A stretch of 64,000 nucleotides of DNA from Carettochelys insculpta (lineage: Eukaryota; Chordata; Testudines; Carettochelyidae), in assembly GCF_033958435.1 (NCBI RefSeq), contig NC_134152.1, forward strand, positions 12,386,001 to 12,450,000, read 5' to 3'. The translations under genes were made by a program, and so were the position numbers. Shown here piece after piece: positions 45,775 through 57,866 of this stretch. Each line of letters opens with the position of its first letter. The stretch's first letter is position 1. The notes under the pieces are model-generated. The model was not told the origin of the DNA, ran no database searches, and saw only the letters and a program-made list of their open reading frames with translations.

Positions 45775-46605
45775 CAGAAGTTGTTTGGTAGATAGGGCAG
45801 AAGTAGACATGCTGGAGAGTAGAGATAGGATCCAGAGTGACCTGGATAAATTGTGGGATTGGGCCAAAATAAATCTGATACGGTTCAACAAGGAGAAGTG
45901 TAGGATCCTGCACTTGGGACAGAAGAATCCCAAGCATTGTTACAGGCGGGGGACCAACTGGCTAAGAAGCAGTACAGCAGAAAGGGATCTAGGGATTATG
46001 GCGGATAAAAGGCTGGGTTGAGTAAACTGTGTGTCCTTGTAACCAAGAAGGCTAACGGTATATTGGGGTGCATTAGGAGGAGCATTTCCAGCAAATCTAG
46101 AGAAGTTGTTGTTCCCCTCTATTCAGAACTGGTGAGGCCACATCTGGAGTATTGCATCTAGTTTTGGGCCACCCCAGTACAGAAAGGATGTAGATGTGCT
46201 GGAGTAGGTTCAGCAGAGGGCAACAAAAATGATTAAGGGGCTGGAGCACAAGCCCTATGAGGAGAGGCTGAGGGATTTGGGCGTATTTAGTTTGCAGAGG
46301 AGAAGACTGAGGGGTGATTTAATAGCAGCCTTCAGTTTCCTGGAGGGGAGCTCTAAAGAGGATGGATAGAAACTGTTCTCAGTGGTGACAAACAGCAGAA
46401 CAAGGAGGAATAGTCTGAAGTTACAGAGGGAGAGGAGTAGGTTGGATATTAGGAAAAAGTACTTCACCAGGAGGATAGTGAAGAGGTCTTTAAGTCCCAG
46501 CTTGACAAAGTCCAGTCTGGGATGACTTAGTTGGGGTGGATCCTGCCTAAAGCAGGGGGCTGGACTCGGTGACCTCCTGAAGTCTCTTCCAGCCCTATGA
46601 TTTTA
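45775..46605 (+). mobile_element. CR1 3' fragment
   Basis: RT C-terminal coding remnants (DLDKLWDWAKINLIRFNKEK, RILHLGQKNPKHCY, SSTAERDLGIMAD), then [12 protein letters not shown] text and the 3' UTR ending CTTCCAGCCCTATGATTTTA. 5'-truncated. Confidence 0.88.
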
Positions 46606-46739
46606 ATGTTTGGCTCTGTGTTAGTAGACACCATATCACTGAAGTTCAAAAATTTCCTTCTGTTATATGTATAGGCAACCTGATTTACCTCTCATCTTCT
46701 GTGGTGACTGACAGTCCTCTTCAGGACACTGTTCCCTTC

Positions 46740-47340
46740 CTAGAATCCTAGAATCCATAGAAACTTCAGGAAGTTGAAGGCTGCTATCAAATCCCCCCTC
46801 ACTCTTCTCTTCTGCAAACTAAATAAACCCCGATCCCTCAGCCTCTCCTCATAGGTCATGTGCTCCACCCCCTAATAATTTCTGTTGCCCTCAAATGCAT
46901 CCATATCCTTTATGTACTGGAGGTGGGGGGCAGAACTGGACACAATACTCCAGATATGGCCTCAATAGTCTCAAATAAATAACTTCTCTATATCTGCTGG
47001 AAATGTGCCACCTTGGGTGTGTCTACACTAGCTCCCCTTCTTCGAAGGGTGCATGCTAAGCAGGCAGGTAGGAGAAGGCTAATGAGGTGCTGCAATGTAT
47101 GTACTTCGAAGTGCCCACAACTACACTTCCTGTCAGCACTTCGAAGTTTCTGCTGCAGCCATTATGCTAATGAGGTGCTGCATATGCATCATAGCACCTC
47201 ATTAGCCTCCTCTGGCCTGCCTGCTTATCAAAGAAGGGGGCTAGTGTAAACGCACCCCTTATGCACCCCAATATGCCATTAGTCTTCTTGGTTACAAGGG
47301 CACACTGTTAACTCATATCCGGCCTCTCATCCGCTGTTTC
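46740..47340 (-). mobile_element. CR1 3' fragment, inverted, with a MITE
   Basis: Covers a similar part of CR1 to the preceding copy but on the opposite strand, interrupted at 47015-47257. The end nearest 46740 is a short TAGAATCC repeat. Confidence 0.82.
47015..47257. mobile_element. 243-bp MITE in CR1
   Basis: Terminal inverted repeats GGGTGTGTCTACACTAGC and GCTAGTGTAAACGCACCC, duplication CTT at 47012-47014 and 47258-47260. Internal CTTCGAAG motifs and GCTAATGAGGTGCTGCA with its inverted partner. Confidence 0.9.
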
Positions 47341-48904
47341 ACATGCTAATTTTGTCTGATTGTCTGCAGTAAGATTGTAAAGATGTGCACAACTGCACAA
47401 ATATTTTGGTTGGAATTTGCGAAGGGATAGGAAGCAGTGAAATGGACATGGTTGCTTGAAAATACTGATGTAGGCTTTGCAAACAAAAAGCCAGCTTTAT
47501 ACAATATGAACATAATTCCTTATGGCCCATTGTCCCTGTCAAACAGTGTAATGTGTTTGTAAACTTCTTACAACAGAAAATACATCACAGCATCAGGAGC
47601 ACTAGGAAATGACAAGGCAATCAAACTGTGGGGAAGTGCCTGTCAAACACTTTCAACAGCACTCAGACACACACCAGGAAAATGCAAGAAAAAATAAAGC
47701 CAGTCTGGCAGAAAACCCCAAGAAGTCCTTGAGCAAAACAGCCTGCTTTAATCCCTGCCCAAAGAAACAAGCACCCTAGAATGATCAGAGAGGCAAAAAA
47801 TGGATTGCTTATTAAAGATGGATCATGCCTGTCCAATGCCACATATCAGACCCGATGGATAATGTGACTGAGCTTTGAGCAGGGAATAGTTCAGGTTTCA
47901 AGACAGAACAGCCAGAAGAATGATAATCTGTCTTCATGGATTTGCAAATACACCTTAAAACTTTTATTATTTTAGAAAATTGAGGTGAAGTCAGTATAAT
48001 TGGTTGTGTGTGCATTCTCCCAGACACTGTTTTCATCCACATTATATTTCTGTATCCCTTTCATTTTCTGAACAAACCATTTATAGAGCAGCCATTTGCT
48101 TTTTTCACAACTTCCTTTGAAGTTAATTGTAAATCCAGCAGACAACAAAACTCACTTTTTGTAGCTAGCCATGTGTATATAGCGGGCCCACAAACACCAA
48201 ACACACCCTGCATAGAATTAACTTGAAAAAAGCAGGCAGAAAACTAAACATCAGATTGTTAATGCCATTGCTCTTACTAGAGAACAATTACTCAAATAAG
48301 TAATCCCACTAGAATCAGTGGATCTACCTGTGCGTGTAAGTGGTTGCCAGTGAGGTTGTTCACGTTCAACTCTTTCTACTATTACTAGTTTTGTGACCTC
48401 TTCATGCAGGATCAAAACAAAATCCAGCTCACAAATTTGTTAGAAACAACCTTCTATAAACCAGCATGATTGGCTCTTAAATCAGTTGTGAATGCTTTGA
48501 GAACAAGTAACAAAAAACTACTTCTCACAACTTCGGGAGAAATAAATGTCATTGAGGAGATACGTATACATGTCATCCAAATCAACTGGATGGCAGCTGC
48601 AACCACAGCTGCCAGTTGCTATGCATTGGCTAAGTGTCCTTATGAAACTGCCATCAAGCCTGGGTCTTATTTATTATTGATTTCTCTGTCCAGACACAGG
48701 CCTTGAAAATTCTTGCATCAAAACAATAATATCCAACTACACAGTTATTGAACTGCCAGAGAGATTTCTCTCTGTGGCCATCATAAGTATTTAGTTACTG
48801 AGGGCCAAATTCTGCTAAACTCACTAATCCAAATAATCTCTTTGGCTTCCATGAGCCAAGTAGTGAGGAAAGACAGTTGGATTTAGACTAAAACAAGCAG
48901 AAAA
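47341..48904. other. Unassigned AT-rich DNA
   Basis: No gene or clear repeat. Near 48785 a short amniote-type repeat (GGGCCAAATTCTGCT). Confidence 0.4.
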
Positions 48905-48910
48905 TTTGGA

Positions 48911-49115
48911 GAGGTTGTGTGGTCTAGTGGAGCTGAGACCTGTGTGATCTGTGCTCTACTTTTGACTCTGCTGTGTGACCTTGGGCAAGTCATTTTGCCA
49001 GCCTGCCATAGTTTCTGCATCTGGAAAATGGTGATAATGATACTTACCTCTTTGGCAAAGTGCTTTGAGATCCACAGGTTATAAGAGCAAGGTATTATTA
49101 TTGTTGCTTAACATT
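48911..49115 (+). repeat. MIR-type SINE
   Basis: tRNA head (GTGTGGTCTAGTGG) followed by the core TGTGTGACCTTGGGCAAGTC, then ATCTGGAAAATGGTGATAAT and GTGCTTTGAGATC, ending in ATTATTATT. About 49195-49310 adds another common tail (GCACAATGGGGCCCC...AATAATAATAA). Confidence 0.8.
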
Positions 49116-49310
49116 ACTGACCTGTTAAGTGACCTCATCCAAGTCCTTTTATTTCTATTTTCCTCTCCCATCCTTTGACTGTCTGGTCAACGTCAATGCT
49201 TTTGTGGGGCAGAGATTATCTCCTACTATGCTGGTAACAGTGCCTTGCACAATGGGGCCCCAATATTAGTTGGAGCTTTTAGACACTATTATGTAAATAA
49301 TAATAAAGCA

Positions 49311-50615
49311 AAAAATGTATATTTTAAGGTATTTGTTGAGGGGGTAGATTGAAAGTTACAGGGTAGGTTGAGGGGGACAAAAGGTCTGGAACTTATTTTG
49401 GCAAAATATCGTTGTGGTCAAGAGCCACCAAGTGAATTGTATTTTTGATTAATTATGTGCTTTTAAAATGAGACATTGAAATGCATACAGCATTACTGTA
49501 GCTTTGTTTCCATTGACATCAATAGCAAAATTATAAACCTTCCCTGGGGAATTCCACTAGACCAGTATAGAACATGTTTTGAAAATCCCATCTGTAATAA
49601 ATATATGTAAATTCATGCTGATCTGAGTAGATATTTTGGTCAGAAAATGCTGATTTTTCAAAGGAGAAGTTTGGATGGGAAAAAAGGCTGATTTCAGTGA
49701 GCATTTTATGTCAAGTCCATTCCCTACTGTGACACTTCAAGCACAGAACATGGGAACCGCAAGAGATCTTAAAAATACCATGTCTCTATAGGCTTCTACT
49801 TAAAAGCTTCCCAAGGTCACAGTTTCCCTAATTTTGGGTGGTAGCTGCCACCACCTGAGTGAGAAAACCCCCTTTTAAATCCAGGGTGACACACTGGGGT
49901 AACACAAAGCTCTTAACCCTCCCTTAGGAGAGAGCTTGTATAGGCCCCTCTGTCTACAGGAGCCTCTGACTTTTACTGCCAGGATCCTTTGTGTTGCAAT
50001 CTGGCTTTAGAGACTACAACTCCCATGAGGCTTTGGAAGAAAAGGGAAGGAAAGGGGCTTTCGGCTAGGCTGGGGGAAGAAGATGGTGGTCTCCCTGGGC
50101 TTCGAGAGTTCAGGTTGATTAAACAGACTGCTTCTGGGCCAGTGTGGAGTTTTCTCCCGGCCAGGAACTGCTTTGGGGACCTACAGCCTGCTAATGAGAG
50201 ACCCTGCAGGGAAGGAACTTGATCTTGTCTGTTAAAGTGCTGCAGAGGCCAGCTCCAGTGTAGGAGGGGCTGGTCAGCTTGTTGCCTTGCCTGGACTGAC
50301 ATACAGAACCCTCACCAAGCTGTCTGCACTCCAGTGGACAACAGCTGCACGCCAGCGCAAGCCAGTAACTGGAACTTTAGTACTTAACGAGTTTACCCTC
50401 TGGGTGTCCCCTGCTCCCTCCCATCCCCTCCTGACCAGCTGTCTGGACACTTCTCTCGAGCAGCCGTTCACCCCAGCAGTAAGTCTGTGTGAGGGTGGGT
50501 CATCACGGTCTCCTGGGGACAGGCCCCCCCCTTGCACCCCTGCCCCCTCTCCCCAAGGGTTCCACTTGGGCAGGACCCCATGCCGTGTAGGGCCTGCAGC
50601 ATGAAAATTCCTTAC
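49311..50615. other. Unassigned, G+C-rich toward the right
   Basis: 49860-50500 is exon-like in composition but no homology was recognised. GACTACAACTCCCATGAGGC near 50012 resembles the ZNF143 promoter motif. It may be a decayed LTR or promoter. Confidence 0.35.
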
Positions 50616-51065
50616 CGGCTTGAGAACGGTCCCGACACTGGACTTCCCCACACGGAACTGGGGCTTGATAAAGCAGTAGCCATCCAGAGTGGCGAGCTTC
50701 CATAGGCAACGGTGACCCGGCTTTCCAGGGGAATGGCAGGCCGCATCTGGGTGTCTTGTCTGCTGAGGGCAGGGGCAAGCAAGGTGCAGAGCTCCAGGAA
50801 GATGTCCTCCCTCACGCGGAAGTTCTAAAGCCCCTGTTGGTCATCCCACTGCCCCATGACCAGGTGGTCCTACCAGTTGGCATGGGTGCTGTACCTCCAG
50901 ACCTACCTGGTCATCCAGTGGGCAGGCATAGGTGGGGCCCTTGGTCACCGAGGGCCCATGCCTCAATCCCAGTGACAGGTCTGTCCCACTGGAGGAGGTG
51001 GAGGGCAGCCACGATCAGCGTGATCAGCAGCTCAAGTGTGTGGAAGTGAGTCCAGCTCAAGCCTG
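50616..51065 (-). pseudogene. Harbinger-3 transposase exon 1
   Basis: Reads LLITLIVAALHLLQWDRPV, then DIFLELCTLLAPALSRQDTQ and PLESRVTVA, and after a frame change VGKSSVGTV. It ends at an intact GTAAGG donor directly after 50616 (minus strand). Exon 2 is missing. The upstream part of the same element continues beyond the LINE at 53113-53330. Confidence 0.78.
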
Positions 51066-51174
51066 GTGATTGCTCTTTCACTGGCTAACTAGAAAAGTCA
51101 AACTCTCTCACAGTAGGCATCCTTCAGTCTGCATAGACTATGGATCGAGCCCTTTAAAGTTTCAATTGAGGACT

Positions 51175-52670
51175 TCATTTACAGAGTCTACTGTGACTGT
51201 GAAGACCCACACGAGAGTGACAGTCCATGCTGCATCTCTTGCAGATGTAGTGGGTATCTGGCAAGTCCTTATTGTGCTTTCTGTGCGCTCGCTTCTCCTC
51301 TGCTAGCTGTCTGATCTTCAACTCGCCCTTCTGAAGGCCCTTGTGTAACCCCTGCCTCCATCTGCTGCGGTCGTCTGCTAGATCTTCCCAGTTGTCCAGC
51401 TCGATGTCTACCTCTCTGAGGTCTCTCTTGCAGACATCTTTGTAACGCAACTGGGGGTGTCCGGGAGGTCTTTCGCCAGAGGCTAGCTCACCATACAGGA
51501 TGTCTTTTGGAATCCTTCCATCGTTCATCCTGTGGACGTGGCCAAGCCAATGGAGTCGACGCTGCCTGAGGAGGGTGTGCATGGTTGGGATTCCAGCTTG
51601 CTCGAGGACGGCAGTGTTGGTCACTCTGTCCTTCCATGATATTCCAAGGATGCGCCTGAGGCAGCGCAAGTGGAAGATGTTCAGCCTCTTTTCCTGGCGG
51701 GCATACACGGTCCAAGTCTCGCTGCCATAAAGGAGGGTGCTGAGAATGCAGGCTCTGTAGACTTGCATTTTGGTGTGAGTGTACAGCTTGTTGTTATTCC
51801 ACATTCTCTTGCTGAGTCTGGACAGAGTTGTGGCCGCTTTTCCGATCCTCCTATTTAGCTCAGTGTCCAACGACAGGGTGTCAGTGATGGTGGACCCGAG
51901 GTAAACGAACTTGTGGACAACCTCTAACGTATAGTTGTCAGTGCTGATTGATGGGGATTCAGCAACATCCTGACTGAGTATGTTCGTCTTCTTTAGGCTG
52001 ATGGTAAGCCCAAAGTCCTTGCACGCTTTGGAGAACCGATCCAGCAGTTTTTGAAGCTGGTCTTCTGTGTGAGACACTACAGCAGCAGCATCTGCTAACA
52101 GCATGTCTCTGATGAGGACGTCTCGCACCTTAGACTTAGCTTTCAGCCTTGCAAGGTTAAACAGTTTCCCATCGGATCTTGTGTGCAGCAAGATGCCCTC
52201 TGTTGAAGATCCAAAGGCATGCTTCAGGAGGAGTGCAAAGAAGATCCCAAACAATGTCGGAGCAAGCACGCATCCTTGTTTGACGTAGCTCCTGATTCTG
52301 AAAGCATCCGATAATGCGCCGTCATATTGGATGGTTCCTCTCATGTTTTTGTGGAACGATTGGATCATCTTGAGTAAGCGTGGAGGACAGCCTATCTTGT
52401 GGAGCAGTTTGAACAGGCCATCCCTGCTGACCAAGTCAAAAGCCTTGGTCAAGTCGATGAAGGCTATGTAGAGTGGCTTTCTCTGCTCCCTGCACTTCTC
52501 CTGCAGCTGCCTTAGAGAGAAGACCATATCAACGGTAGACCTCTCTGTGCAGAATCCGCACTGCGATTCGGGGTACACCCTCTCAGCAATCTTCTGGAAT
52601 CTGCCAAGGATGACGCAAGCGAACAGTTTACCAGTGACACTTAGGAGGCCACGAGGGTATGAAGAAGGTA
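51175..52670 (-). pseudogene. LINE reverse transcriptase, C-terminal part
   Basis: An open frame of about 500 residues: LLSVTGKLFACVILGRFQ, QCGFCTERSTVDMVFSLRQL, IAFIDLTKAFDLVSRDGL and VKQGCVLAPTLFGIFFA. The catalytic box is LADA instead of FADD, so the second Asp is Ala. Downstream come YGSETWTVYARQEKRLN and LRCLRRILGISWKDRV, then LHWLGHVHRMNDGRIPKDIL. The protein ends with a Cys/His cluster, CKRCSMDCHSRVGLHSHSRL. It is unusually open for a dead copy, so the insertion is fairly young. The first residues (to about PSSY) are read from the inverted junction and are not native. Confidence 0.92.
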
Positions 52671-53098
52671 TTAGGACCCACCCAGAACAAGATGGCACCT
52701 CTGAAATCCAAATCTGGTGAAGTCATCGCTGACAAAGCCAAACAGATGGAGCGCTGGGTTGAGCACTACTCCGAGCTGTACTCACGCGAGAATATTGTGG
52801 TTGACACAGCCCTCGATGCCGTCGAGCTCCTACCAGTAATGGACGAACTGGACCAAGAGCCGACTGTGGATGAACTGAAGAGAGCCATCGACAGCATTGC
52901 AGCTGGAAAGGCCCCTGGTCAGGATGGTATACCACCACAGGTAATCAAATGTGCCACGGACACACTCCTGGAACCCCTGCATGAGCTACTGTGCCTGTGC
53001 TGGAAAGAGGGTGAGGTTCCACAAGATATGCGTGACGCTAACATTGTAACGTTGTATAAGAACAAAGGAGACAGAAGCGACTGCAACAACTACCATGG
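52655..53098 (+). pseudogene. LINE upstream RT region, inverted piece
   Basis: Encodes KKVLGPTQNKMAPLKSKSGE, MERWVEHYSELYSRENI, AGKAPGQDGIPPQVIKC and VTLYKNKGDRSDCNNYHG. The last residues are where the minus-strand piece begins (YPRGLLSV), so the two pieces are adjacent in an intact element. Endonuclease and 5' UTR are missing. Confidence 0.9.
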
Positions 53099-53112
53099 AA
53101 AGTCTCTCACAG

Positions 53113-53330
53113 CAAGTGTGGGGACCCTGCGGTAGCTTTGTTGTGCCTCAAGGAGGTAGGCAAGCCTCAGCATGGGCGGAGGGAGTCTCTTTAAGGGATA
53201 CCCTGGCCAGGACTCCCAGAAGAGCTTGCCAATCATGCAACCCTGTCTTTGTGGATTTCGGGGCCTGTGTTGTCAAGAAAGTGGCCAGGGTGGATTGCTC
53301 TTTTGATCTACTTTTGTGTGTAAACTCAAT
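53113..53330 (-). pseudogene. Harbinger-3 5' region, separated by the LINE
   Basis: AAGGGATACCCTGG and CATGCAACCCTGTC match the region upstream of the Harbinger-2 transposase at about 30740-30800. It continues the element at 50616-51065 across the LINE target site. Confidence 0.6.
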
Positions 53331-54860
53331 GGCTATGTCTACACTTACTAAAAACTTTGAAATGACCATGGCCAAATTGAAGAATACTAATGAGGTGAAA
53401 GGCATATTCAGCACCTTATTAGCATGCCGCAGGATGTGGCACTTCGAAAGTGTCATGGTTTACTCACCTGTGGCTCGTCTACACAGGGGTCCTTTTCCAA
53501 AGTACCCTGCCAACACTGAAATCTCCTTATTCCTATCAGCTGATAGGTGCAGGACCCCGTGTGGTGCTAGCTGTGGGATCCCCTCCCGCTGTGGGATCCC
53601 CTCCCACTATGGGTTCAGGGTCCCTGTCAGGGCTGGGATGGAGCTGGGACGAAGGGGGGTTATGGATGGGAAGAGGGAGGCTGCAGTGGGGTCAGGCTCA
53701 GTGGGGGGTGGAATGGGGAGCAGGCAGGGCTGGCAGGGCAGGGGGAGCCTGGGGGGAAGGAGGGGCACCTGTGGCCATCAGCCATCAGACAAAGTCCACA
53801 AAACCCAGGGGAATGTTGGGCAGGGGTTGCGGGGGAGTGGCAGCGATGGGGGTGGGGAGTGGGTGCATGTGCCTGGGCCAACTGGTCCCACAAGATGCTG
53901 ATGATGGCAGCCAGGTAGGACAGCAGTTTGGCCCAGACCTGCACACGCCATGCCTGGTCCTCCCACAGCCACAGGCAGTTGTTCTGTCTCCTCAGGGCAG
54001 CCGTGTAGGCCTGCAGGGTGTCATCCTCTGGGCAGCCGTGGGCCCATCCCAGTGATGGTTGTGTGCTGGCCCTCGTCGCTGCACCCTGACTGCCCAGCTC
54101 CAGTCCCTGGATAAAGCTGGCTGACCCCATTAGCATGAGGGGGCTGGCCCAGCCCTTGGATGGTGCGGCTGTAAGGAAGAGAGGAGGGAGAGACGGTGAG
54201 TCATTCCTGCACCACAGCCCTGTCCCACCATATGGAACAGCCTCTGCCCCAGGCTGAGGGATGGGGATGTCCCTGGGACCCTGCTGTATGGGGACCCTGC
54301 AGTGCCATGGGGACTGGGCTGACTGGAGCACCCCTCCCTGTGTCTAGCCCTTCCCTCCACCCTGGGAATGGGTGCTGACTGTGGCCCGTGAGCATGCCCA
54401 TGAGCTGGGAGCTGCAGCCTCCTGTGGCTTGTCTGGGATTGGGCTGGTGCCCATGTGGCTGGCCTGCTTCCAGCTGTGGCAGGGGCGGGCACCCTCCCCC
54501 CATGCTCCAGGGTGTCTGATGCGCGGAGTACTTACCTCAAAGAAATTTGGGGGCACCTTTGCTGGATGTGGTCTGGCTCAAGAACCCCACACCCATGGCA
54601 ATGACAAGGGTCCTGTCACGGGACTGCAGGTCTGAGGGTGGCTCTATCTCTGGGTATGGCAGGGTTCCGAGCTGGTTCTCCTCTGCCTCTGGCTCCTGAT
54701 TGGTTGAGGGGGGTCCCTCCACAACCATGTCCACAAGGGGTGATGGGAAACTGTCATTGCCCCTGAGAAGGCCATGAAGTTCCTGGTAATAGGGGCAGGA
54801 GGAGGATTCCAAAGTCAATTGTGGATAACTAGGCCCTTCTAAATACACAGACAAATGCAT
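53331..54860 (-). pseudogene. Harbinger-4 fragment with Myb/SANT gene remnant
   Basis: GGCTATGTCTACACTTAC at 53331 looks like a Harbinger end. On the minus strand the frame from 54860 has SSCPYYQELHGLLRG, the end of the Myb-like domain. After a CTTACAG acceptor near 54174 another exon shows DTLQAYTAALRRQNNCLWLW and VQVWAKLLSYLAAIISILWD, a helical tail. The N-terminal half of the Myb domain and the transposase are missing. Confidence 0.65.
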
Positions 54861-56773
54861 AACCCACTAATGTAAATGCTTCTGAACGTGCATAAGAGCA
54901 CAACATCAAGAGCTATTTATTGTACACCAGTCAGGATAACAAAGGGTTTATTTGTATCCCCTGCCATTTCTGAATGCAACAGGAAGCTGATGTTTGGGAA
55001 GAGCTCTGAAAATATCTCTACCTTCTCCCCGAATCACCTTGTTGTAGCTAAAACAATTCAAACCAACAAGTCATGTTTCATTACCTTTCAAGGGAAAATT
55101 CTTCATTTTTGTTCATAGCCAGTAAGTATATGACACCAGTGCTTCAGACAAATCATTCAGGTGGCCAACAATCAGTGCATACTGCTATGCTGAAAATGTC
55201 AGGCTCCTTTTTCATTCCACTCCAGTTGGCAATCACAATTAAACCAGTTACACTATTAAGTCTTCCCAAATCAGAGGTCATGCGCATGGCTAATGGAAGC
55301 TTGTGCATTGACCGCACAGCATGTTATCCTTGAAGAGTGAGATTCAAGAGGTGTAAGTGCAGAGTGGATTGTATACTGAGGGGACATTGAAAGAGACCCA
55401 GAAACTTGCAGGCATCCTGGGAGAGATTTGCAGAACTAAAAGTTTAAGATGCATGATAGGGAGAAATTGAATATGGATGATAACCTAGAGAAATCCAGAC
55501 TTTCGTACTATTCTGCTCACTTTTAGAAATGCTTTTGGTTCTGAAATCTGATTACAACTAATGGCTGACATTTCACTCTTTGAGATTTGTATTTAAGTCT
55601 ATCATAGGCAGTCTGGAAGAGGCTAAATTAAAAGACAGTGTGGTACTGATAAATGATTCAGGCCCTGGTAAAAGTGCTACTGAAGAAGCCATTCAGTGAT
55701 GGAGATGTGAGGTTTAGCACTGTAATAATGATGAGGAAGATGCCTTTAGCTCCAGGAGGAATTAAACTTGGCTAGGAAAAAAGTAAAGTTTGCAAAATAT
55801 TCAGTTGGAAGTGGAGCACCACTTGAGAATAGGTGCATCCGTGCATTAATAATTGAATATATCAGAACTCTGAGCAGTGCTTCCACTCAGTGATATTGAA
55901 TAAAACAAGCATTTGACATTGAAGTAACCACAAAACACTTCAGTGCACTGTTGTATACCTTGAGGTTTTTAGTTTTAAAATCCTTTCTACGGACATGTGA
56001 AAAGAGTTCAGGAAACTGGAAAGTTTCAGTGTTCGTGCTAGAACTGTCATCTTTGAAAAAGCGCCAGTGCAGAAAGGTTGTTTGATGTGTCTGACTAATT
56101 ACACAAATCAAAAGTAGGATAATTTATTGGACAAAATTAATAGAAGGTTGATAATATGGGAGAATATGCTCAGTATTGCTCATGTGGGAAAAAGTGTCAG
56201 TTGGTTATGTGGGATCACGTTGGCTTATTGGCATAAGTCAGTAGTTTGATCAACATTCTCCTTTAAAAAAACCCTAAAATTACACCTATACCTTCTGGGA
56301 TTTTTCTAGAGTGAGGGAATCCAATTTTGTAGTCACGACTATTTCTTTGTTGAGATAAATCCATTGCCTTTCCCTCCAATGGAGTTATTAAAGATTTGTT
56401 TCAGTCAGTGAGATCAGATTCAGGCAGATTATGTAGCAAAAATACAGCTGTACCCAGCCACAAGAGCAGGAAGATAAAGCAGATTTCTGCCTGCATTAAC
56501 AATAATCTCTCAGCTTTGCAAGTTTTCTGCTATTCACCCAGTAGTTTAATACTCCTGCAGGAGCGCTGTAACAGTTTTTTTAAGACTGATGAAAGAAATC
56601 TCTATCAGTACTCCCCAATTTCAAGAGTTGCGCAGCTGTAAAGAGAGTCTTGTGAAATTAGGCAGATAGGCACTGTGAGAGGACATGTTCTCAGGGAGCC
56701 AGTAAAGGAATCTGGAAACATGCTCGATAGCTCTTTTAGTTAAAGATTAAGACCTTTTGGTTCAGAGGAGGAT
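54861..56773. other. Unassigned AT-rich DNA
   Basis: No gene or repeat recognised. Confidence 0.45.
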
Positions 56774-57085
56774 ATAGAATCATAAAACATTAAAACTGGA
56801 AGTGTCCTTAAGAGGTCATTGAGTCCAGTTCCCTGCCCTCATGGCACGACCAAGCACAATCTATCTAACCTGCTCTTAAATATCTCCAGTGATGGAGCTT
56901 CCACAACCTCCCCAGGCAATTTATTCCAGTGACAGGAAATTTTTCCTAATGCCCAATCTAAAGCTCCCTTTTTGCTCTTTATACCCTTTGTTTCTTGTCC
57001 CAGCCTCAAAGGCCAAGGAGAATAATTTTTCTCCCTCCTCCTTGTAATGCTTTTTTAGGTACCTGTTAACCTCTATCATGTCCCC
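56774..57085 (-). mobile_element. CR1 3' fragment
   Basis: Plus-strand wording TATAGAATCATAAAAC, TGTCCTTAAGAGGTCATTGA and CTCCAGTGATGGAGCTTCCA is the reverse complement of a CR1 3' UTR and RT end. Confidence 0.85.
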
Positions 57086-57157
57086 ATGCCAGTGCTGCTA
57101 GCACAGTAGACCACAAACACAAAGGCATGCTGGAAAGAGGTAGCGCATTTTAAGTAG

Positions 57158-57350
57158 GTTTACCTTATCTGACCTTTCAAAAAAGACAACACCCCTGACA
57201 GGGAGTGTATCTGTGTCAGTATCTACCAGCTCATGCTGTATTAATGTACTATATATACTATAACACATTAATAAAATGTGAATTGGTAGGTACTGACACA
57301 GATACACTCCCTCTCAGGTGTGTCCTCTTTTTTATATGGTAACCCTAAAT
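57158..57350. mobile_element. Foldback MITE
   Basis: GGGAGTGTATCTGTGTCAGT (left) is repeated inverted as ACTGACACAGATACACTCCC (right), with outer arms partly matching (GGTTTACC / GGTAACCC) and an AT-rich loop. About 190 bp. Confidence 0.8.
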
Positions 57351-57866
57351 TTTAAGCAAATTTGCTTGGAAGGGAAGAGACTAGGGAGGAAGATGGCACT
57401 GCTTGGAAGCTGCCCTACAAAGCAGAGACGCTCTGCCTGATTGATTTGTTTACACTGTTGATCTCTAGGAATTGCTGCATTCTCAGGAGAGACCTCCTAG
57501 TGAAGGAAACCTCTGAGGAGGGCCTTTTTGTTTTGGTTTTAATGAGAAAAAGTCATGATTTTGGCCTCTGACCCTCTACAGAGAGTCAGGGCTTTTTGGA
57601 GAGAGAAAACAGAAGAGACAATGGTGCTGATTTTTTTCTCTTTGTGCCTTGCTGCAGAACTTCAGGTTTGTTTATTATCTGGCTACAGGACCTCTAAAGT
57701 GTCCAAGTTCCCAGGAGAAAGGCATCCTGAGGAAATTACCTCTAGGAGAGGGCAGCATTGTGTATTTTGAGAGAAACTTTGTGTTCCAGCATTAATTGAA
57801 CTGCTGTCTTCAAGTCCAGGTAGGTTGGTGATAAAAGGGAGCCTAAAACAAAATACCCACCAGTAA
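57351..57866. other. Unassigned DNA
   Basis: Short open frames only; no recognisable product. Confidence 0.4.

Larger units (their letters stand above)
51114..53098 (-). mobile_element. RTE-like LINE with a 5' inversion
   Basis: The 3' part (RT core to tail) is on the minus strand, 52660 to 51114. The upstream part is on the plus strand, 52655-53098. Flanks AAACTCTCTCACAG (51100-51113) and AAAGTCTCTCACAG (53099-53112) form a 14-bp duplication with one mismatch. This is the twin-priming pattern known for L1. Clade assignment (RTE or a relative) is inferred from protein wording. Confidence 0.9.

Noticed and set aside
48911..48990. Possible tRNA gene from A-box-like sequence
   Set aside because: No cloverleaf or acceptor stem, and the downstream sequence is a MIR core.
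49989..50604. Possible host exon in the G+C-rich patch
   Set aside because: No recognisable protein family, and overlapping frames on both strands are equally open.
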